DNA of 64,000 bases from Caproicibacterium lactatifermentans (GCF_013315815.1 NZ_CP046051.1:1302001-1366000), one strand, 5' to 3'; counted from the first letter of the stretch, positions 44,571 to 53,483 are shown. Program-made: numbers and translations. Notes: generated from the letters alone by a model not told the origin.

Positions 44571-45197
44571 TTACTTTTCGTCCTTTGTAAAAGTCAGGAT
44601 ACCCGCACAGAAGGAAATGCGGTGGAACGAAGCCTCTGGAAACTGTTTTGTAAAGGAAGCAATATCCAGATAATGTTCGTTCTCGTCCCAGGTACTCCCG
44701 CTTTTTTCACGGCATGCCTGCCGTTCTTTATCCGTTGGAAACATGACGTCCCCTATTAGAATACGGCCGCCGGGATTGAGTGTTTGCAGCAGTTCCCGAA
44801 GGAATACCGCTTTTTGTTCATCTGTCAGGTGATGAAACGCGTAGGTGCTGATGATATCATCATAAGTCTGCCCGGCAAGCTGCGGCGGCACACCCTTGGA
44901 AAAGTCCGCCTGCACCAAGGTAGCTTTCGGCATCTTTGGCTGCGCAGTGTCAATCATTTTACGAGAAAAGTCAATACCGGAAATCCGGCAGCCGGCGTCA
45001 TACAGCTTTTTGGTAAGGACACCGGTGCCAAAGCCAATGTCCAGCACAGCCGGTGCTTTACCCGTAGTAACGGTTTTATAAATGGTCTGCAGAACGGTAT
45101 GATACCCCGCAAAAGGATAGGATTCCTCCTGTTCGTTTTTGCTGACACTTTCGTCGTAGGTTTCTGCCCACTCATCAAATCCCTGTTCGTTGCGCAT
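44571..45197 (-). CDS. Class I SAM-dependent methyltransferase
   Basis: 208 aa Rossmann-fold methyltransferase. Motif I VLDIGFGTGVLTKKL (about 52), acidic end of strand 2 ISGIDFSRKMI, then DDIISTYAFHHLTDEQK (about 110) typical of COG2226/YrrT-like enzymes. Start MRNEQGFDEWAETYDE, a usual opening for this group. It is wedged between xseB and ispA, which are adjacent in most relatives. Substrate unknown. Confidence 0.82.
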   Translation of the reverse strand: MRNEQGFDEWAETYDESVSKNEQEESYPFAGYHTVLQTIYKTVTTGKAPAVLDIGFGTGVLTKKLYDAGCRISGIDFSRKMIDTAQPKMPKATLVQADFSKGVPPQLAGQTYDDIISTYAFHHLTDEQKAVFLRELLQTLNPGGRILIGDVMFPTDKERQACREKSGSTWDENEHYLDIASFTKQFPEASFHRISFCAGILTFTKDEK

Positions 45198-45222
45198 AAA
45201 AAATACCCCCTGTCAAAAGCAG

Positions 45223-45435
45223 TCAATCCGCCGTTTCGTTTTTATCTTTTCCTTCGGAAATGGTTTTCAGCTTCTGTTCGGCTGTCTGCAGTTTGTGGTA
45301 GCAGAATGCTGTCAGTTTTACACCTTCATCGTAAAGTTTCATCGTCTTGTCCAGCGGCGCACTGGCGCTTTCCAACTGCTGCACAATATCGGACAGCTTA
45401 TCCATAGCCTGTTCAAATGTCATTTTCTGATTCAT
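45223..45435 (-). CDS. xseB: Exodeoxyribonuclease VII small subunit
   Basis: 70 aa. FEQAMDKLSDIVQQLESASA and LDKTMKLYDEGVKLTAFC fit the two-helix XseB consensus. It overlaps the end of xseA by 23 bases; together they form the ssDNA exonuclease VII. Confidence 0.95.
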   Translation of the reverse strand: MNQKMTFEQAMDKLSDIVQQLESASAPLDKTMKLYDEGVKLTAFCYHKLQTAEQKLKTISEGKDKNETAD

Positions 45436-46576
45436 GCAGGTTCTCCTTTTTATCTACTGTACACAGCAGCGTTCCCTGGTCCATACGAACCTGTACCTGC
45501 TCCCCTGTGTGAATTTTTTCAGGGCTCATGAGGACTTGTCCATCTATGCTGGTCACAACGGAATAACCGCGGCGGAGCACCCGCAGCGGATTCAAATCTT
45601 CCAGCCGACCCGCAAGTACGCCCAGTTCCTGCTGGCGCAGCTGTGTCGGTTTTTCCAGCGCTTCCTGCAGGGACTGCGATAATAAGTCAAGCTGCATACG
45701 CTCATCATTCAGACGGTTTTCCAGCCCCATGTGCATAGAAACCGCTGTTTGCAGCAGTGCGTTTTTCAGCTTCTCACCGTCCGGCACAGCCAGTTCCGCC
45801 GCAGCACTTGGGGTAGGTGCCCGCAGGTCCGCGGCAAAGTCCGTCAATGTAACGTCCGTTTCATGACCGACCGCGGAAATAACCGGAAGCGGACAGGCAG
45901 CTACGGCCCGCACGACCGCTTCTTCATTGAAAGCCCACAGGTCTTCCGCGCTGCCGCCGCCGCGTCCGATAATCAGGACATCGGCACAGCTGCGGCTGCT
46001 GAAATACTGCAGCGCCTGCACCAGCTGCGGTGCAGCCCCTTCTCCCTGTACAGCGACCGGATACAAGAGAATTTCCGCCAGCGGCCAACGTCTGGCTGTT
46101 ACATTTTGTATGTCGTGGATAACCGCGCCGGTCGGGGACGTAATCACACCGATTTTCGTGGGATAACGGGGCAGTTCTTTTTTGCGCTCCGCATCAAACA
46201 AACCTTCTCGGCGGAGCTTTTCTTTCAGCTGCTCATAGGCCAGTGCGCGTTCCCCCGCGCCAACCGGCTGCATCTCCTCCACGTACAGCTGATACTGTCC
46301 GGAAACCTCATAGGAAGAGATTCTGCCTCGCACCAGTACTTTTATACCGTTCTGCGGGTGAAAACGCAGCCGGCGGGCGGAGGAAGCGAACATAACCGCC
46401 TTCACTGCGCACTTTTCGTCTTTTAGGGAAAAGTACAAGTGGCCGGAACGGTAGTGGTCCGTAAAGTTGCTGATTTCTCCGGTCACATAAACGCAGTGAA
46501 GCTTTTCGTCCCCTTCCAGCAGGGATTTCACATATAGATTGATTTGTGTGACGGTCAGCACACAGCTCGGTATCAT
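45413..46576 (-). CDS. xseA: Exodeoxyribonuclease VII large subunit
   Basis: 387 aa from the ATG at 46576 behind GGGAGGG (the frame continues upstream without support). N-terminal OB fold (CVYVTGEISNFTDHYRSGHLYFSLKD), catalytic core with VGVITSPTGAVIHDI and IIGRGGGSAEDLWAFNEE, coiled coil and C-terminal RGYSVVTSIDG. ATGA overlap with the upstream Kae1-like gene shows coupling. Confidence 0.96.
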   Translation of the reverse strand: MIPSCVLTVTQINLYVKSLLEGDEKLHCVYVTGEISNFTDHYRSGHLYFSLKDEKCAVKAVMFASSARRLRFHPQNGIKVLVRGRISSYEVSGQYQLYVEEMQPVGAGERALAYEQLKEKLRREGLFDAERKKELPRYPTKIGVITSPTGAVIHDIQNVTARRWPLAEILLYPVAVQGEGAAPQLVQALQYFSSRSCADVLIIGRGGGSAEDLWAFNEEAVVRAVAACPLPVISAVGHETDVTLTDFAADLRAPTPSAAAELAVPDGEKLKNALLQTAVSMHMGLENRLNDERMQLDLLSQSLQEALEKPTQLRQQELGVLAGRLEDLNPLRVLRRGYSVVTSIDGQVLMSPEKIHTGEQVQVRMDQGTLLCTVDKKENLHESENDI

Positions 46577-47508
46577 AGCAGTCCCTCCCTGCATGCGGTC
46601 AGCACCGCCACGCCTGCGGCATTGTCCGCCGAAAAAGCCGGTTCCGCAAAACAGGCTCCGTATTTTTCCGTCAGCGCCTTCCGAATAAACTGATTGGCCA
46701 TCACGCCGCCGGCAAAAACCAGCGGCAGGCCGGGATGTTCTTTCAGCAGAGCCGCCGCCATGGCATCCAGCGCAGCCAGCAGACTGCACAGACAATATTT
46801 TGCCGTGTCCGCCGCCGGTCGGCCATCGCTCTGCATTTTTAGGCATTTATTTTCAATGCCGGAGAGGGAGCAGTCGGCTCCCTTCATAGAAGGATGAATG
46901 CGGAACTGTACCTGCGACTGCGCCGCCAGCTTTTCCAGTTCCGGTCCGGCCGGAAATGGCAGGCCAAGCATGCGGCCCACCCGGTCCACAGCCTGCCCGC
47001 CTTTCAGGTCCAGCGACTGTGCAAGCAGTGTGACAGTAAACGGCTCCTCTGTCCCCGGCTGAGTCAAGACTGCTTCGGTCGTTCCGCCGGAAACATGAAA
47101 AGCGAGAAACGGACGCTCAAACAAATCCAGCCGGCCGGCGGACCACAGTGCCGCGGCGATGTGTCCCTGCTGATGGGAAAAGGTATGCAGCGGCACACCA
47201 AAGCAGGCGGCCGTCTGGCGCGCCGCACCGTGCCCTACCGTAAAGCACGGCATATAGCTGCCCGGCTGTGTACGCGGGCGGGTGGAACAGCCCACCGCTT
47301 TTAGGTCCTGCAGCGGTGTCTGCCTCAAAAGTTCTTCCAGCAGGTCCGGCAGCTGCTGCACATGGTGAAAAACCGCGTCACTTTGGCGCAGGCCAAGCTC
47401 CCCTTTTTTAACGGGAAGCAGATGTTTCTGCTGATAAATTTTCCTGTCCCGAAACAGGGCCGTGCTGGTCGTATAATTGCTGGTATCAAAAGCTAAAATG
47501 TCAGGCAT
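46573..47508 (-). CDS. Kae1/TsaD-like protein (divergent paralogue)
   Basis: 311 aa ASKHA-fold protein of the TsaD/Kae1/YgjD family. Starts MPDILAFDTSNYTTSTALF (phosphate-1 loop). TsaD binds metal with HxEGH; here the pair is SHQQGHIAA, so both His remain but Glu is Gln. Later AFHVSGGTTEAVL and LVFAGGVMANQFIR are the family's nucleotide loops. True TsaD makes t6A37 in tRNA with TsaB/TsaE; this shorter, altered copy beside nusB and xseA seems to be the paralogue common in Clostridia, with unknown role. Its start overlaps nusB by 8 bases. Confidence 0.72.
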   Translation of the reverse strand: MPDILAFDTSNYTTSTALFRDRKIYQQKHLLPVKKGELGLRQSDAVFHHVQQLPDLLEELLRQTPLQDLKAVGCSTRPRTQPGSYMPCFTVGHGAARQTAACFGVPLHTFSHQQGHIAAALWSAGRLDLFERPFLAFHVSGGTTEAVLTQPGTEEPFTVTLLAQSLDLKGGQAVDRVGRMLGLPFPAGPELEKLAAQSQVQFRIHPSMKGADCSLSGIENKCLKMQSDGRPAADTAKYCLCSLLAALDAMAAALLKEHPGLPLVFAGGVMANQFIRKALTEKYGACFAEPAFSADNAAGVAVLTACREGLL

Positions 47509-47932
47509 TCCGCGGCAGCTCCTTTGCAGCGCTTCCCAAAATGCCGTTAAGGAAAGGTGCGTCGCCGGCATCGCCGTACTGTTTGGCAAGTTCCACTACT
47601 TCATTGATGGAAACGCTGACTGGGATGTCCGCCTCCCATTTCATTTCATACAGTGCCAGCCGTGCCAGTGCCAGGCAAACACGGGACAGGCGCTTTACGG
47701 ACCAGCCGCGGGCATATTTTCCGATGCACTCGTCCAGCTCTTTTTGGTGCTGCTCAACACCCAGTGCTACCCGTACGGCAAAATCGTCCACCGGCACCGG
47801 TGCAGGGCTGTCCTCTTCCTGAAAAGAACCCGCTTCATTTGCGTAATCAATCAATTCATCAATCGTGCCGCCGTTCAGGCTCTGCTCAAACAAAAGGAAG
47901 AAAGCCTGTCTGCGCGCTTCATGTCGTTTCAT
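47501..47932 (-). CDS. nusB: Transcription antitermination factor NusB
   Basis: 143 aa helical RNA-binding protein that joins the rRNA antitermination complex. MKRHEARRQAFFLLFEQSLN start and the C-terminal PVSVSINEVVELAKQYGD / FLNGILGSAAKEL are family hallmarks. First gene of nusB-Kae1-xseA-xseB-methyltransferase-ispA. Confidence 0.96.
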   Translation of the reverse strand: MKRHEARRQAFFLLFEQSLNGGTIDELIDYANEAGSFQEEDSPAPVPVDDFAVRVALGVEQHQKELDECIGKYARGWSVKRLSRVCLALARLALYEMKWEADIPVSVSINEVVELAKQYGDAGDAPFLNGILGSAAKELPRNA

Positions 47933-47948
47933 TAGTTACCCCCAAAAA

Positions 47949-47981
47949 AGAAAGAATCCTCCGCTGTGGAGGATTCTTTCT
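47949..47981 (-). terminator. Terminator after the spoIIIA operon
   Basis: AGAAAGAATCCTCC and GGAGGATTCTTTCT form a perfect 14-bp stem with a 5-base loop; T-rich on the minus-strand exit (CTTTTTTGGGG). It separates spoIIIAH from nusB. Confidence 0.9.
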
Positions 47982-48078
47982 ATCTGTTTCTGTTATTTTG
48001 TCAAACTCCACTAAAAACAGTATACCACGCTTTCCGGCAGAGTTGCAAGAGAAACGGCAGAAGCTGTGGTTTTCAGCC

Positions 48079-48669
48079 TTAAGAGGATTTTTTTTCAATC
48101 ACTTTAATTTTATCGAAGGAAACGCCAGTCTGTCCGGAAACCGTGTCTTTCACCAGCAAAGCGGCATTTCCCATATTGGCGCTCCCCTCTTTTACAACTG
48201 CGCTGCATTCGCCATTTTGCACAAATACGACACAGTCGGAAAAGCCCTTTGCTTTCAGGATATTTTCCGCGTTGCTTTCCTGCAGCTCAATTTGTGCCAA
48301 AGCTGCCGACTGCTGCACTGCTTCTTTTTTCGCCGCATCATTGGAACCTGCATCGGTCAGCGTCTTTTCCAGCATCTGCGAAGCATTGTCGCGCGCTTTT
48401 TGGCGGTTTAGACGTGCTTCCGAAAAGTAATCGCTGCTGGAAGAAGCGGCCGCTTTGGCAGAAGAAACGGCGGACGACGGCGCCCGGGACGAACTGGCAG
48501 AGGATGCCTCCCCCGCATTGACCAGCTGCACCTGCCCCAAGTCGTGGGACGCGGCTGCATCTTTGGCAAGAATCTGGTTCCCGTTTGAGAATCTCCAGTT
48601 CAAATAAACAGCCGCGCCGAGCGCCACGACCAGTGCGGCCAGTACCAGCTGACGTTTTTCTACTTTCAT
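48079..48669 (-). CDS. spoIIIAH: Stage III sporulation protein AH
   Basis: 196 aa, start ATG 48669 behind GGAGGAG. One membrane helix (about 8-24), then a Ser/Ala-rich linker and a C-terminal ring-building YscJ/FliF-like domain (about 110-196). Mother-cell half of the SpoIIQ-SpoIIIAH channel that links mother cell and forespore after engulfment. Last gene of the operon, 115 bases after spoIIIAG. Confidence 0.92.
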   Translation of the reverse strand: MKVEKRQLVLAALVVALGAAVYLNWRFSNGNQILAKDAAASHDLGQVQLVNAGEASSASSSRAPSSAVSSAKAAASSSSDYFSEARLNRQKARDNASQMLEKTLTDAGSNDAAKKEAVQQSAALAQIELQESNAENILKAKGFSDCVVFVQNGECSAVVKEGSANMGNAALLVKDTVSGQTGVSFDKIKVIEKKSS

Positions 48670-48784
48670 GCTGTACTCCTCCATTCGCTTTCCCGGAACC
48701 TGTTTTCTGTCCGGATACATAATCGTTCTATATGAATATGTTTATGTGTATGCCCGTAAAAAGATGACAAGGAAAAGCAATGTC

Positions 48785-49363
48785 TTATGCTGATGGCACA
48801 ACACATATGCGGGCACTGCTGATACCGGCCGCCGCTGAAACAGCGTCCAGTACGGCCTGCTGCACGGCGGGCTGTGAAGCGCCCGGGCAGGCGACCACCA
48901 CGCCCTGTACCTTGGGACGGCGGCGGGTGACCGTCAGTGCGTGTTCGCTGCCGTCGGCATCCTTTACAATAATGCAGCTGGTTTCCTGACTGTTTGTGTT
49001 CTGTCCGGAGGAGCCCTGCTGCTGCTGCGCCGCATGCTTTTCCCCTTGCGCGTATACCTCGGTTTCTCCCTCTTCCAGCGTCACCAAAATGTGCGGCTTA
49101 CCCGCCCCCTGTATCTGTCCTATTATAGAAGTCAGTTCTTGTTCCAGTGTCTGCGCATACGCGTCATCGGAAACCGAACTGGCCGCCGCGCTGGAAGCTG
49201 TTTGTGTCGTCCGCGCAGAGGAATGGCCGCTGCCGCTGAAAAGGCTGGAAAGGAACAGCAGTGCAATGCCGAGAATGCCGAGAATGAAAACTACCTTCCG
49301 CCCAGTATCATTGTTGGCCAGCTTTTGCAGAACGCCTGTCTTTTTCGCTTCACTGTCATTCAA
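48785..49363 (-). CDS. spoIIIAG: Stage III sporulation protein AG
   Basis: 192 aa. Membrane helix about residues 24-44, Ser/Ala/Thr linker, then the ring-forming domain (QELTSIIGQIQGAGKPHILVTLE and VVVACPGASQPAVQQAVLDAV). Forms the large ring of the feeding-tube complex. Overlaps spoIIIAF by 8 bases. Confidence 0.93.
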   Translation of the reverse strand: MNDSEAKKTGVLQKLANNDTGRKVVFILGILGIALLFLSSLFSGSGHSSARTTQTASSAAASSVSDDAYAQTLEQELTSIIGQIQGAGKPHILVTLEEGETEVYAQGEKHAAQQQQGSSGQNTNSQETSCIIVKDADGSEHALTVTRRRPKVQGVVVACPGASQPAVQQAVLDAVSAAAGISSARICVVPSA

Positions 49364-49817
49364 CGGTTTTCACCTCCACTTCCATGCCCAGCGACTCCCG
49401 CAGTAGAGATTCCGCACGCGCTTGATTGCTGCTGTCCGGCAGCGTTACGGTCACTTTTGCGGTATGTGAACCCTCCGCTGTACCGGACAGCAGCTGTACC
49501 TCGACTTTTCGAAAAGCAATGCCCGACTGCTGCAGCCGCACCTCTGCCATCTCCTGTATTTGCTTTTTTGCGGCATCTGTTTTCTGTTGCTGCACCAATG
49601 CGGAAAAGCTGGAAGTATTAGAAGCGGCAGAGTCCTGCAGGCTGGATAAATTCATCTTTGGAACGCCCTGCAAAAATGGACCAATTGCCACACACAGCAT
49701 CATGGTACCCAGTATGAGTTTCAGCATTTTTCCCATGGAGCCACTCGGTGCCAAAATCCGTACCATGGCTGCCGCCACTGCCAGAGCGCACAGTCCGCTT
49801 GCCCATGTGCGTATCAT
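49356..49817 (-). CDS. spoIIIAF: Stage III sporulation protein AF
   Basis: 153 aa from the ATG at 49817 (MIRTWASGLCALAVAAAMVR). Two N-terminal membrane helices, then a soluble ring-building domain with VEVQLLSGTAEGSHTAKVTV. The ATGA start overlaps the spoIIIAE stop. Confidence 0.92.
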   Translation of the reverse strand: MIRTWASGLCALAVAAAMVRILAPSGSMGKMLKLILGTMMLCVAIGPFLQGVPKMNLSSLQDSAASNTSSFSALVQQQKTDAAKKQIQEMAEVRLQQSGIAFRKVEVQLLSGTAEGSHTAKVTVTLPDSSNQARAESLLRESLGMEVEVKTVE

Positions 49818-50989
49818 GTGGCTCCGCCCCCCATGTTCAGCAGCACGGTACTGGAAACAATCAGTACCGTCATGGAGCACAGCAAAATAGCCAGAAGGAT
49901 TTCCAGTACACTGCTGCACGCCTGCAGCAAGCCGGCCACTTCCTGCAGGGAAAACACTTTGCTGACCGCCGCGCATATCTGCAACATCATCATCCACAAA
50001 AGGCTGCTAATCAAGACCGGCAGGAACATAACCAGCAGTGCCAAAAGAATAAACGCCCCGACGCCTGACCGAAGCATTTGTATACAGCCCGTCACGGTAT
50101 TCATGGCATCACTGAGCGTACCGCCCACCACCGGCACAGCACTGCTGACTACAAAGCGTGCCGCACGACCGGCCAGTGTATCCGCGCCGTCCGCTGTCAG
50201 CTGCTTCATCGCTAAAATACCGGTAAACAATGTCATGGAAAGGCCCAGCAGCCACTTAACTGCTTTGCTGAAACAGCGGAAAAGTCCAAGCAGATTTACG
50301 TCCGGCGAAATGGAGGACACAATGGCCATAGCAAGGCATATTTTCATCGCTGGAGCAAACACGCAGGCAGACAAAAGCTGTACCGCATTCCCGGCCGTTG
50401 TCAGCAAAAGCTGCATAGAAGCAGCGGAAGCCGGCCGTCCTGCCGCCGCCAAAACGGCTGCGCCAACCGGTACAGACGCCAGCGTAAAACCGCACGCCGT
50501 ATGAATAACGGAAGATGCCCGCACCAGTACATTGATAACCGGTTCCACAATGCCAACACAGATGCACAGTGCCGCCACGACATCCGCTACTCCTCCCAGC
50601 GGTCGGTCCCCAAAGGACAATTTCATAGAATTGACCAGCGCACAGAGAAGGATAATGCCTAAACAGCTGCCCGCCGCATGCAGCGGCCCTTTGCCTTCTG
50701 TACCGGCCAGACCAAAGACAGCGGAAAAGAAAGTCTTGGGGTTAATATCCCCAACGCTTTGAAAATTGCTGTCATCTACACCAAGGCCGGCAATTTGCCG
50801 CCGTGTTTCTGCCGGCAGTTTTTCCGGCAGCTGGTCCGCACCGCTTCCCTGCATTTGCTGTGCATAGTACGGCGGCAGAGAAGACGTTCCCGCCGCCGTA
50901 CATGGTATGCAGGTACACAAAAGCACCATGGCCGCAGCAAGTCCCGCAAAAAGGAATCTGCACCGTTTCCTCCACTCCTTGCTTTTCAT
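49814..50989 (-). CDS. spoIIIAE: Stage III sporulation protein AE
   Basis: 391 aa from ATG 50989 behind AGGGGGAAG. Signal-like N-terminus (about 12-33), a short extracytoplasmic stretch (PPYYAQQMQ, GLGVDDSNFQSVG) and about seven membrane helices; the core of the membrane part of the complex, resembling an export-gate component. The frame is open for 148 more codons upstream within spoIIIAD, but that part is antisense-like noise. Confidence 0.94.
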   Translation of the reverse strand: MKSKEWRKRCRFLFAGLAAAMVLLCTCIPCTAAGTSSLPPYYAQQMQGSGADQLPEKLPAETRRQIAGLGVDDSNFQSVGDINPKTFFSAVFGLAGTEGKGPLHAAGSCLGIILLCALVNSMKLSFGDRPLGGVADVVAALCICVGIVEPVINVLVRASSVIHTACGFTLASVPVGAAVLAAAGRPASAASMQLLLTTAGNAVQLLSACVFAPAMKICLAMAIVSSISPDVNLLGLFRCFSKAVKWLLGLSMTLFTGILAMKQLTADGADTLAGRAARFVVSSAVPVVGGTLSDAMNTVTGCIQMLRSGVGAFILLALLVMFLPVLISSLLWMMMLQICAAVSKVFSLQEVAGLLQACSSVLEILLAILLCSMTVLIVSSTVLLNMGGGAT

Positions 50990-50997
50990 ACTTCCCC

Positions 50998-51393
50998 CTA
51001 CTTTTTCACCAAAGCTGACGCAATGGACGCCACGCGTGCAAACAGCGGCAGCGCCAGTACCAGAATGCCCACTCGGCCGGCCAGCTCCACCTTGCTGGCC
51101 AATGCTGTTTCTTCGGCATCCCGGCAGGCATCCGCCGCAAACTGTGTAAGGAACACCACCCCCAGTGCGCGCAGAAGAATACCGCTGTATTCCCCGCCCA
51201 CACCCGCTGAGGACAGCAAACCAGAAATCTCCCGCAGGGCAGGCAGCACCGCCTGCAGAATCTCCAGCACAATCAGCACACCAGCCGCTGTGCGCAGCAC
51301 CACGGCATATTCGCTGTTTGTCCGGCGCAGCAGGGCTGCAAAGACTGCCGCCGTAAGGGCCGCGCCGATAACGCCCGCCAAATGAATACTCAT
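50998..51393 (-). CDS. spoIIIAD: Stage III sporulation protein AD
   Basis: 131 aa, four hydrophobic segments, GAALTAAVFAALLRRTNSEYAVVL start typical of SpoIIIAD. Start overlaps the spoIIIAC stop (ATGA). Confidence 0.93.
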   Translation of the reverse strand: MSIHLAGVIGAALTAAVFAALLRRTNSEYAVVLRTAAGVLIVLEILQAVLPALREISGLLSSAGVGGEYSGILLRALGVVFLTQFAADACRDAEETALASKVELAGRVGILVLALPLFARVASIASALVKK

Positions 51394-51584
51394 AAGCCAA
51401 AAGTGGACTTAATGGTACGGAACAGAACATCAATCTGCTGGATAATCATCATCAGTACCACAATCAGTCCGGCCAGTGTCGTCATCATCGCCTGCTCCTC
51501 TCGGCCGGAGCGAATCAGCAGCTGGTTCAGCACTGCCACAATAATGCCGATGGCGGCAATCTTAAAAATCAGGTCCACATTCAT
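51390..51584 (-). CDS. spoIIIAC: Stage III sporulation protein AC
   Basis: 64 aa (MNVDLIFKIAAIGIIVAVLN), two membrane helices; ATG 51584 behind GGAGGTG, with a GTG nine bases upstream as an alternative. Related in sequence to spoIIIAD. Confidence 0.93.
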   Translation of the reverse strand: MNVDLIFKIAAIGIIVAVLNQLLIRSGREEQAMMTTLAGLIVVLMMIIQQIDVLFRTIKSTFGL

Positions 51585-51604
51585 GCAGCGCACCTCCGCT
51601 CTTT

Positions 51605-52096
51605 TTACAGCAATACCAGCGCAAAAATCAGTCCGCCGCAGACGCCCAGCATCCGGTAAAGCTTTCCGTCCTTCTGATACGTTTTTTGTGATTCTTCCAG
51701 TTCCTGCCGTGTTAGTTCTTCATATAAAGTACAGTGGGCCAGCTGCCCCTGCATATCCGTTGCGCCGAACCCTTCGCCAAAGTTTCGCAGCAGTACCCTT
51801 TCCTGCGGTGTCAATGAGGAATCGGACGATGCCTTCTGCCACGCCTGTGTAAAAGGTTCTCCTGCTTCAATTGCTGTAAAATACGGTGCTAAAAAATCCA
51901 GCTTTCGGCCGTGGTGCTCAACAATGTCCTGCACCGGTGCCGCCGTACAGGATATTTCCGCCTTTGCCGCGGACAAAAACTGCAGAAAATCCTGTGCACG
52001 GTCCCGCCGCAGGCGCAGCTTACGCGATTGCAGGCAACCCGCCGCCGTTCCCGCGAAGACAAGGCAGAGCGCTCCCAGTATTCTGAGCAAGCACAT
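51605..52096 (-). CDS. spoIIIAB: Stage III sporulation protein AB
   Basis: 163 aa. N-terminal and C-terminal membrane helices flank a helical domain resembling type II secretion GspF. Start ATG 52096 (a GTG precedes it); CLLRILGALCLVFAGTAAG is the expected first helix, so the start inside spoIIIAA is credible despite a 77-base overlap. Confidence 0.9.
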   Translation of the reverse strand: MCLLRILGALCLVFAGTAAGCLQSRKLRLRRDRAQDFLQFLSAAKAEISCTAAPVQDIVEHHGRKLDFLAPYFTAIEAGEPFTQAWQKASSDSSLTPQERVLLRNFGEGFGATDMQGQLAHCTLYEELTRQELEESQKTYQKDGKLYRMLGVCGGLIFALVLL

Positions 52097-53033
52097 CACC
52101 CGCCTTCACCAATTTGGCAACACGCCCCGGCCGGCCGCCGGACAGCAGTGCTACCTGTGCAAAGGCCCCGCTCTGCAGCAAAGCCCTTGCCTGCGGCCGG
52201 GCGGCCAGCTGTTCCAAACTGCCCGCATGTATACTGGCAATCACACTGGCGCCGGCATTTACGCTTTGCAGCAACGCTTCCGCTTCCTGCCCGCTGCCGA
52301 GTTCGTCGCAAATAAGGTACTCCGGTGAAAGGGACCGCAGTGCCAGCAGCATTCCCTCTGCTTTAGGAAAGCCGTCCAAAACGTCGCAGCAGGGACCAAG
52401 GTTATTGCCGTACTCAGCACGGTTTGCTCCGCACAATTCACCGCGTTCGTCCACCACTGTCACCTTGTGAATTCGCCCGCATGCACCACTGGAAAGCTGA
52501 CGCGCAATATCCCGCAGCAATGTCGTTTTGCCGCAGGCAGGCGGTCCCGCCAGCAGCAGCCCGCCGCTTAGGTTCCCTGCACGCTGCAACAGTGCTTGTG
52601 CACAGCCGTCTACCTGCCGTGCGACCCGCAGGTTAATGGAAGTGATATCCCGCATACCGGTAATGGTGCCGCCGGTCATCACCGCCGTGCCGGCAAGCCC
52701 CGCGCGGTGGCCGCCCCGCAGGGTTACGTATCCTTTTCGTATCTGTTCCTGATAACTGTAAACCGAAAAGCTGCACAAAGTCCGAAAGCTCTCGTACAAA
52801 TCCGCCTTAGAGGCGCACAGGCCGTCCCGCGGCAACAGCGTGACACCGCCTTCCTTTAAGAACCATGTACTGCCGCCGTCCCACAGGCAGACCGGTTGCC
52901 CTACATGCAGACGTATCTCGGACACACGGCTGCGAATTTCCTCCGGCAGACGCAGCAGCAGTGCCCGTAAACGCGGGCAAAGTGCCCCTGCTGCCTGATT
53001 AAACTTCTGTGCATTTTCTAATTTTCCTGCCAT
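52020..53033 (-). CDS. spoIIIAA: Stage III sporulation protein AA, ATPase
   Basis: 337 aa AAA-type secretion ATPase; energises the SpoIIIA-SpoIIQ feeding tube. Walker A GPPACGKTTLL (about residue 175), GxDxRGE-type VVDERGELCG, Walker B-like region LICDELGSGQEAEAL. Start ATG 53033 (MAGKLENAQKF). Its last 25 codons overlap spoIIIAB in another frame, longer than the few bases usual here. No clear sigma-E box identified, though a GTCCCT/AGGGAC inverted repeat lies 25 bases upstream. Confidence 0.94.
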   Translation of the reverse strand: MAGKLENAQKFNQAAGALCPRLRALLLRLPEEIRSRVSEIRLHVGQPVCLWDGGSTWFLKEGGVTLLPRDGLCASKADLYESFRTLCSFSVYSYQEQIRKGYVTLRGGHRAGLAGTAVMTGGTITGMRDITSINLRVARQVDGCAQALLQRAGNLSGGLLLAGPPACGKTTLLRDIARQLSSGACGRIHKVTVVDERGELCGANRAEYGNNLGPCCDVLDGFPKAEGMLLALRSLSPEYLICDELGSGQEAEALLQSVNAGASVIASIHAGSLEQLAARPQARALLQSGAFAQVALLSGGRPGRVAKLVKAGDVLAQNTGSALPCLRGNGGGLPAIA

Positions 53034-53057
53034 TTTGGTTTGTCCCACCTTTCCTAT

Positions 53058-53079
53058 GTCCCTACATCTTATGAGGGAC
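53058..53079. repeat. Inverted repeat upstream of spoIIIAA
   Basis: GTCCCT-N10-AGGGAC, enclosing CATAAGATGT on the minus strand. It lies where a sigma-E -10 (CATA-type) or regulator site could be. Confidence 0.4.
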
Positions 53080-53115
53080 AGGCACTGCTTAGAACTGCCG
53101 TCCAAAAGCAAAAAA

Positions 53116-53156
53116 ACGGCAGATACCACAGAGAAACTCTCCGTGGCATCTGCCGT
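53116..53156 (-). terminator. Terminator after the Dabb gene
   Basis: Minus strand: ACGGCAGATGCCAC pairs with GTGGTATCTGCCGT, then TTTTTTGC. It separates the Dabb gene from spoIIIA. Confidence 0.9.
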
Positions 53157-53183
53157 ATCCATTATTATGTCTGAATGAAATTT

Positions 53184-53483
53184 TTATGCCGTATATTCAT
53201 AATCGAACGAAGTACGCCCACAGATAACCTGATGCACCAGTTCCTTAATTTTCAGATGCTCCGGGTGTGTCTGATAAGCTTCCTGTGCCTTTTTATCTGT
53301 AAAATCTGCAACCAGGCACAAATCATATTCGCCACCGTTATAGTTGACACCGACGTCGATGGCGGTCAAACCATCCACTATACCCAACAGAGCCTTGAAA
53401 CGGCTGCGCAGGCTAGCGGCAATCCCCGCAGCGTTGTCGCTCTGGGCTTTTTTCAGCTTCCACAAAACGATATGCTTTACCAT
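53184..53483 (-). CDS. Dabb-family (stress-responsive A/B barrel) protein
   Basis: 99 aa single-domain dimeric alpha/beta barrel. MVKHIVLWKLK start and DLCLVADFTDKKAQEAYQTHPEH are the family's core motifs. Members range from stress-induced proteins to cyclases; function here unknown. Stand-alone gene with its own terminator. Confidence 0.9.
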   Translation of the reverse strand: MVKHIVLWKLKKAQSDNAAGIAASLRSRFKALLGIVDGLTAIDVGVNYNGGEYDLCLVADFTDKKAQEAYQTHPEHLKIKELVHQVICGRTSFDYEYTA

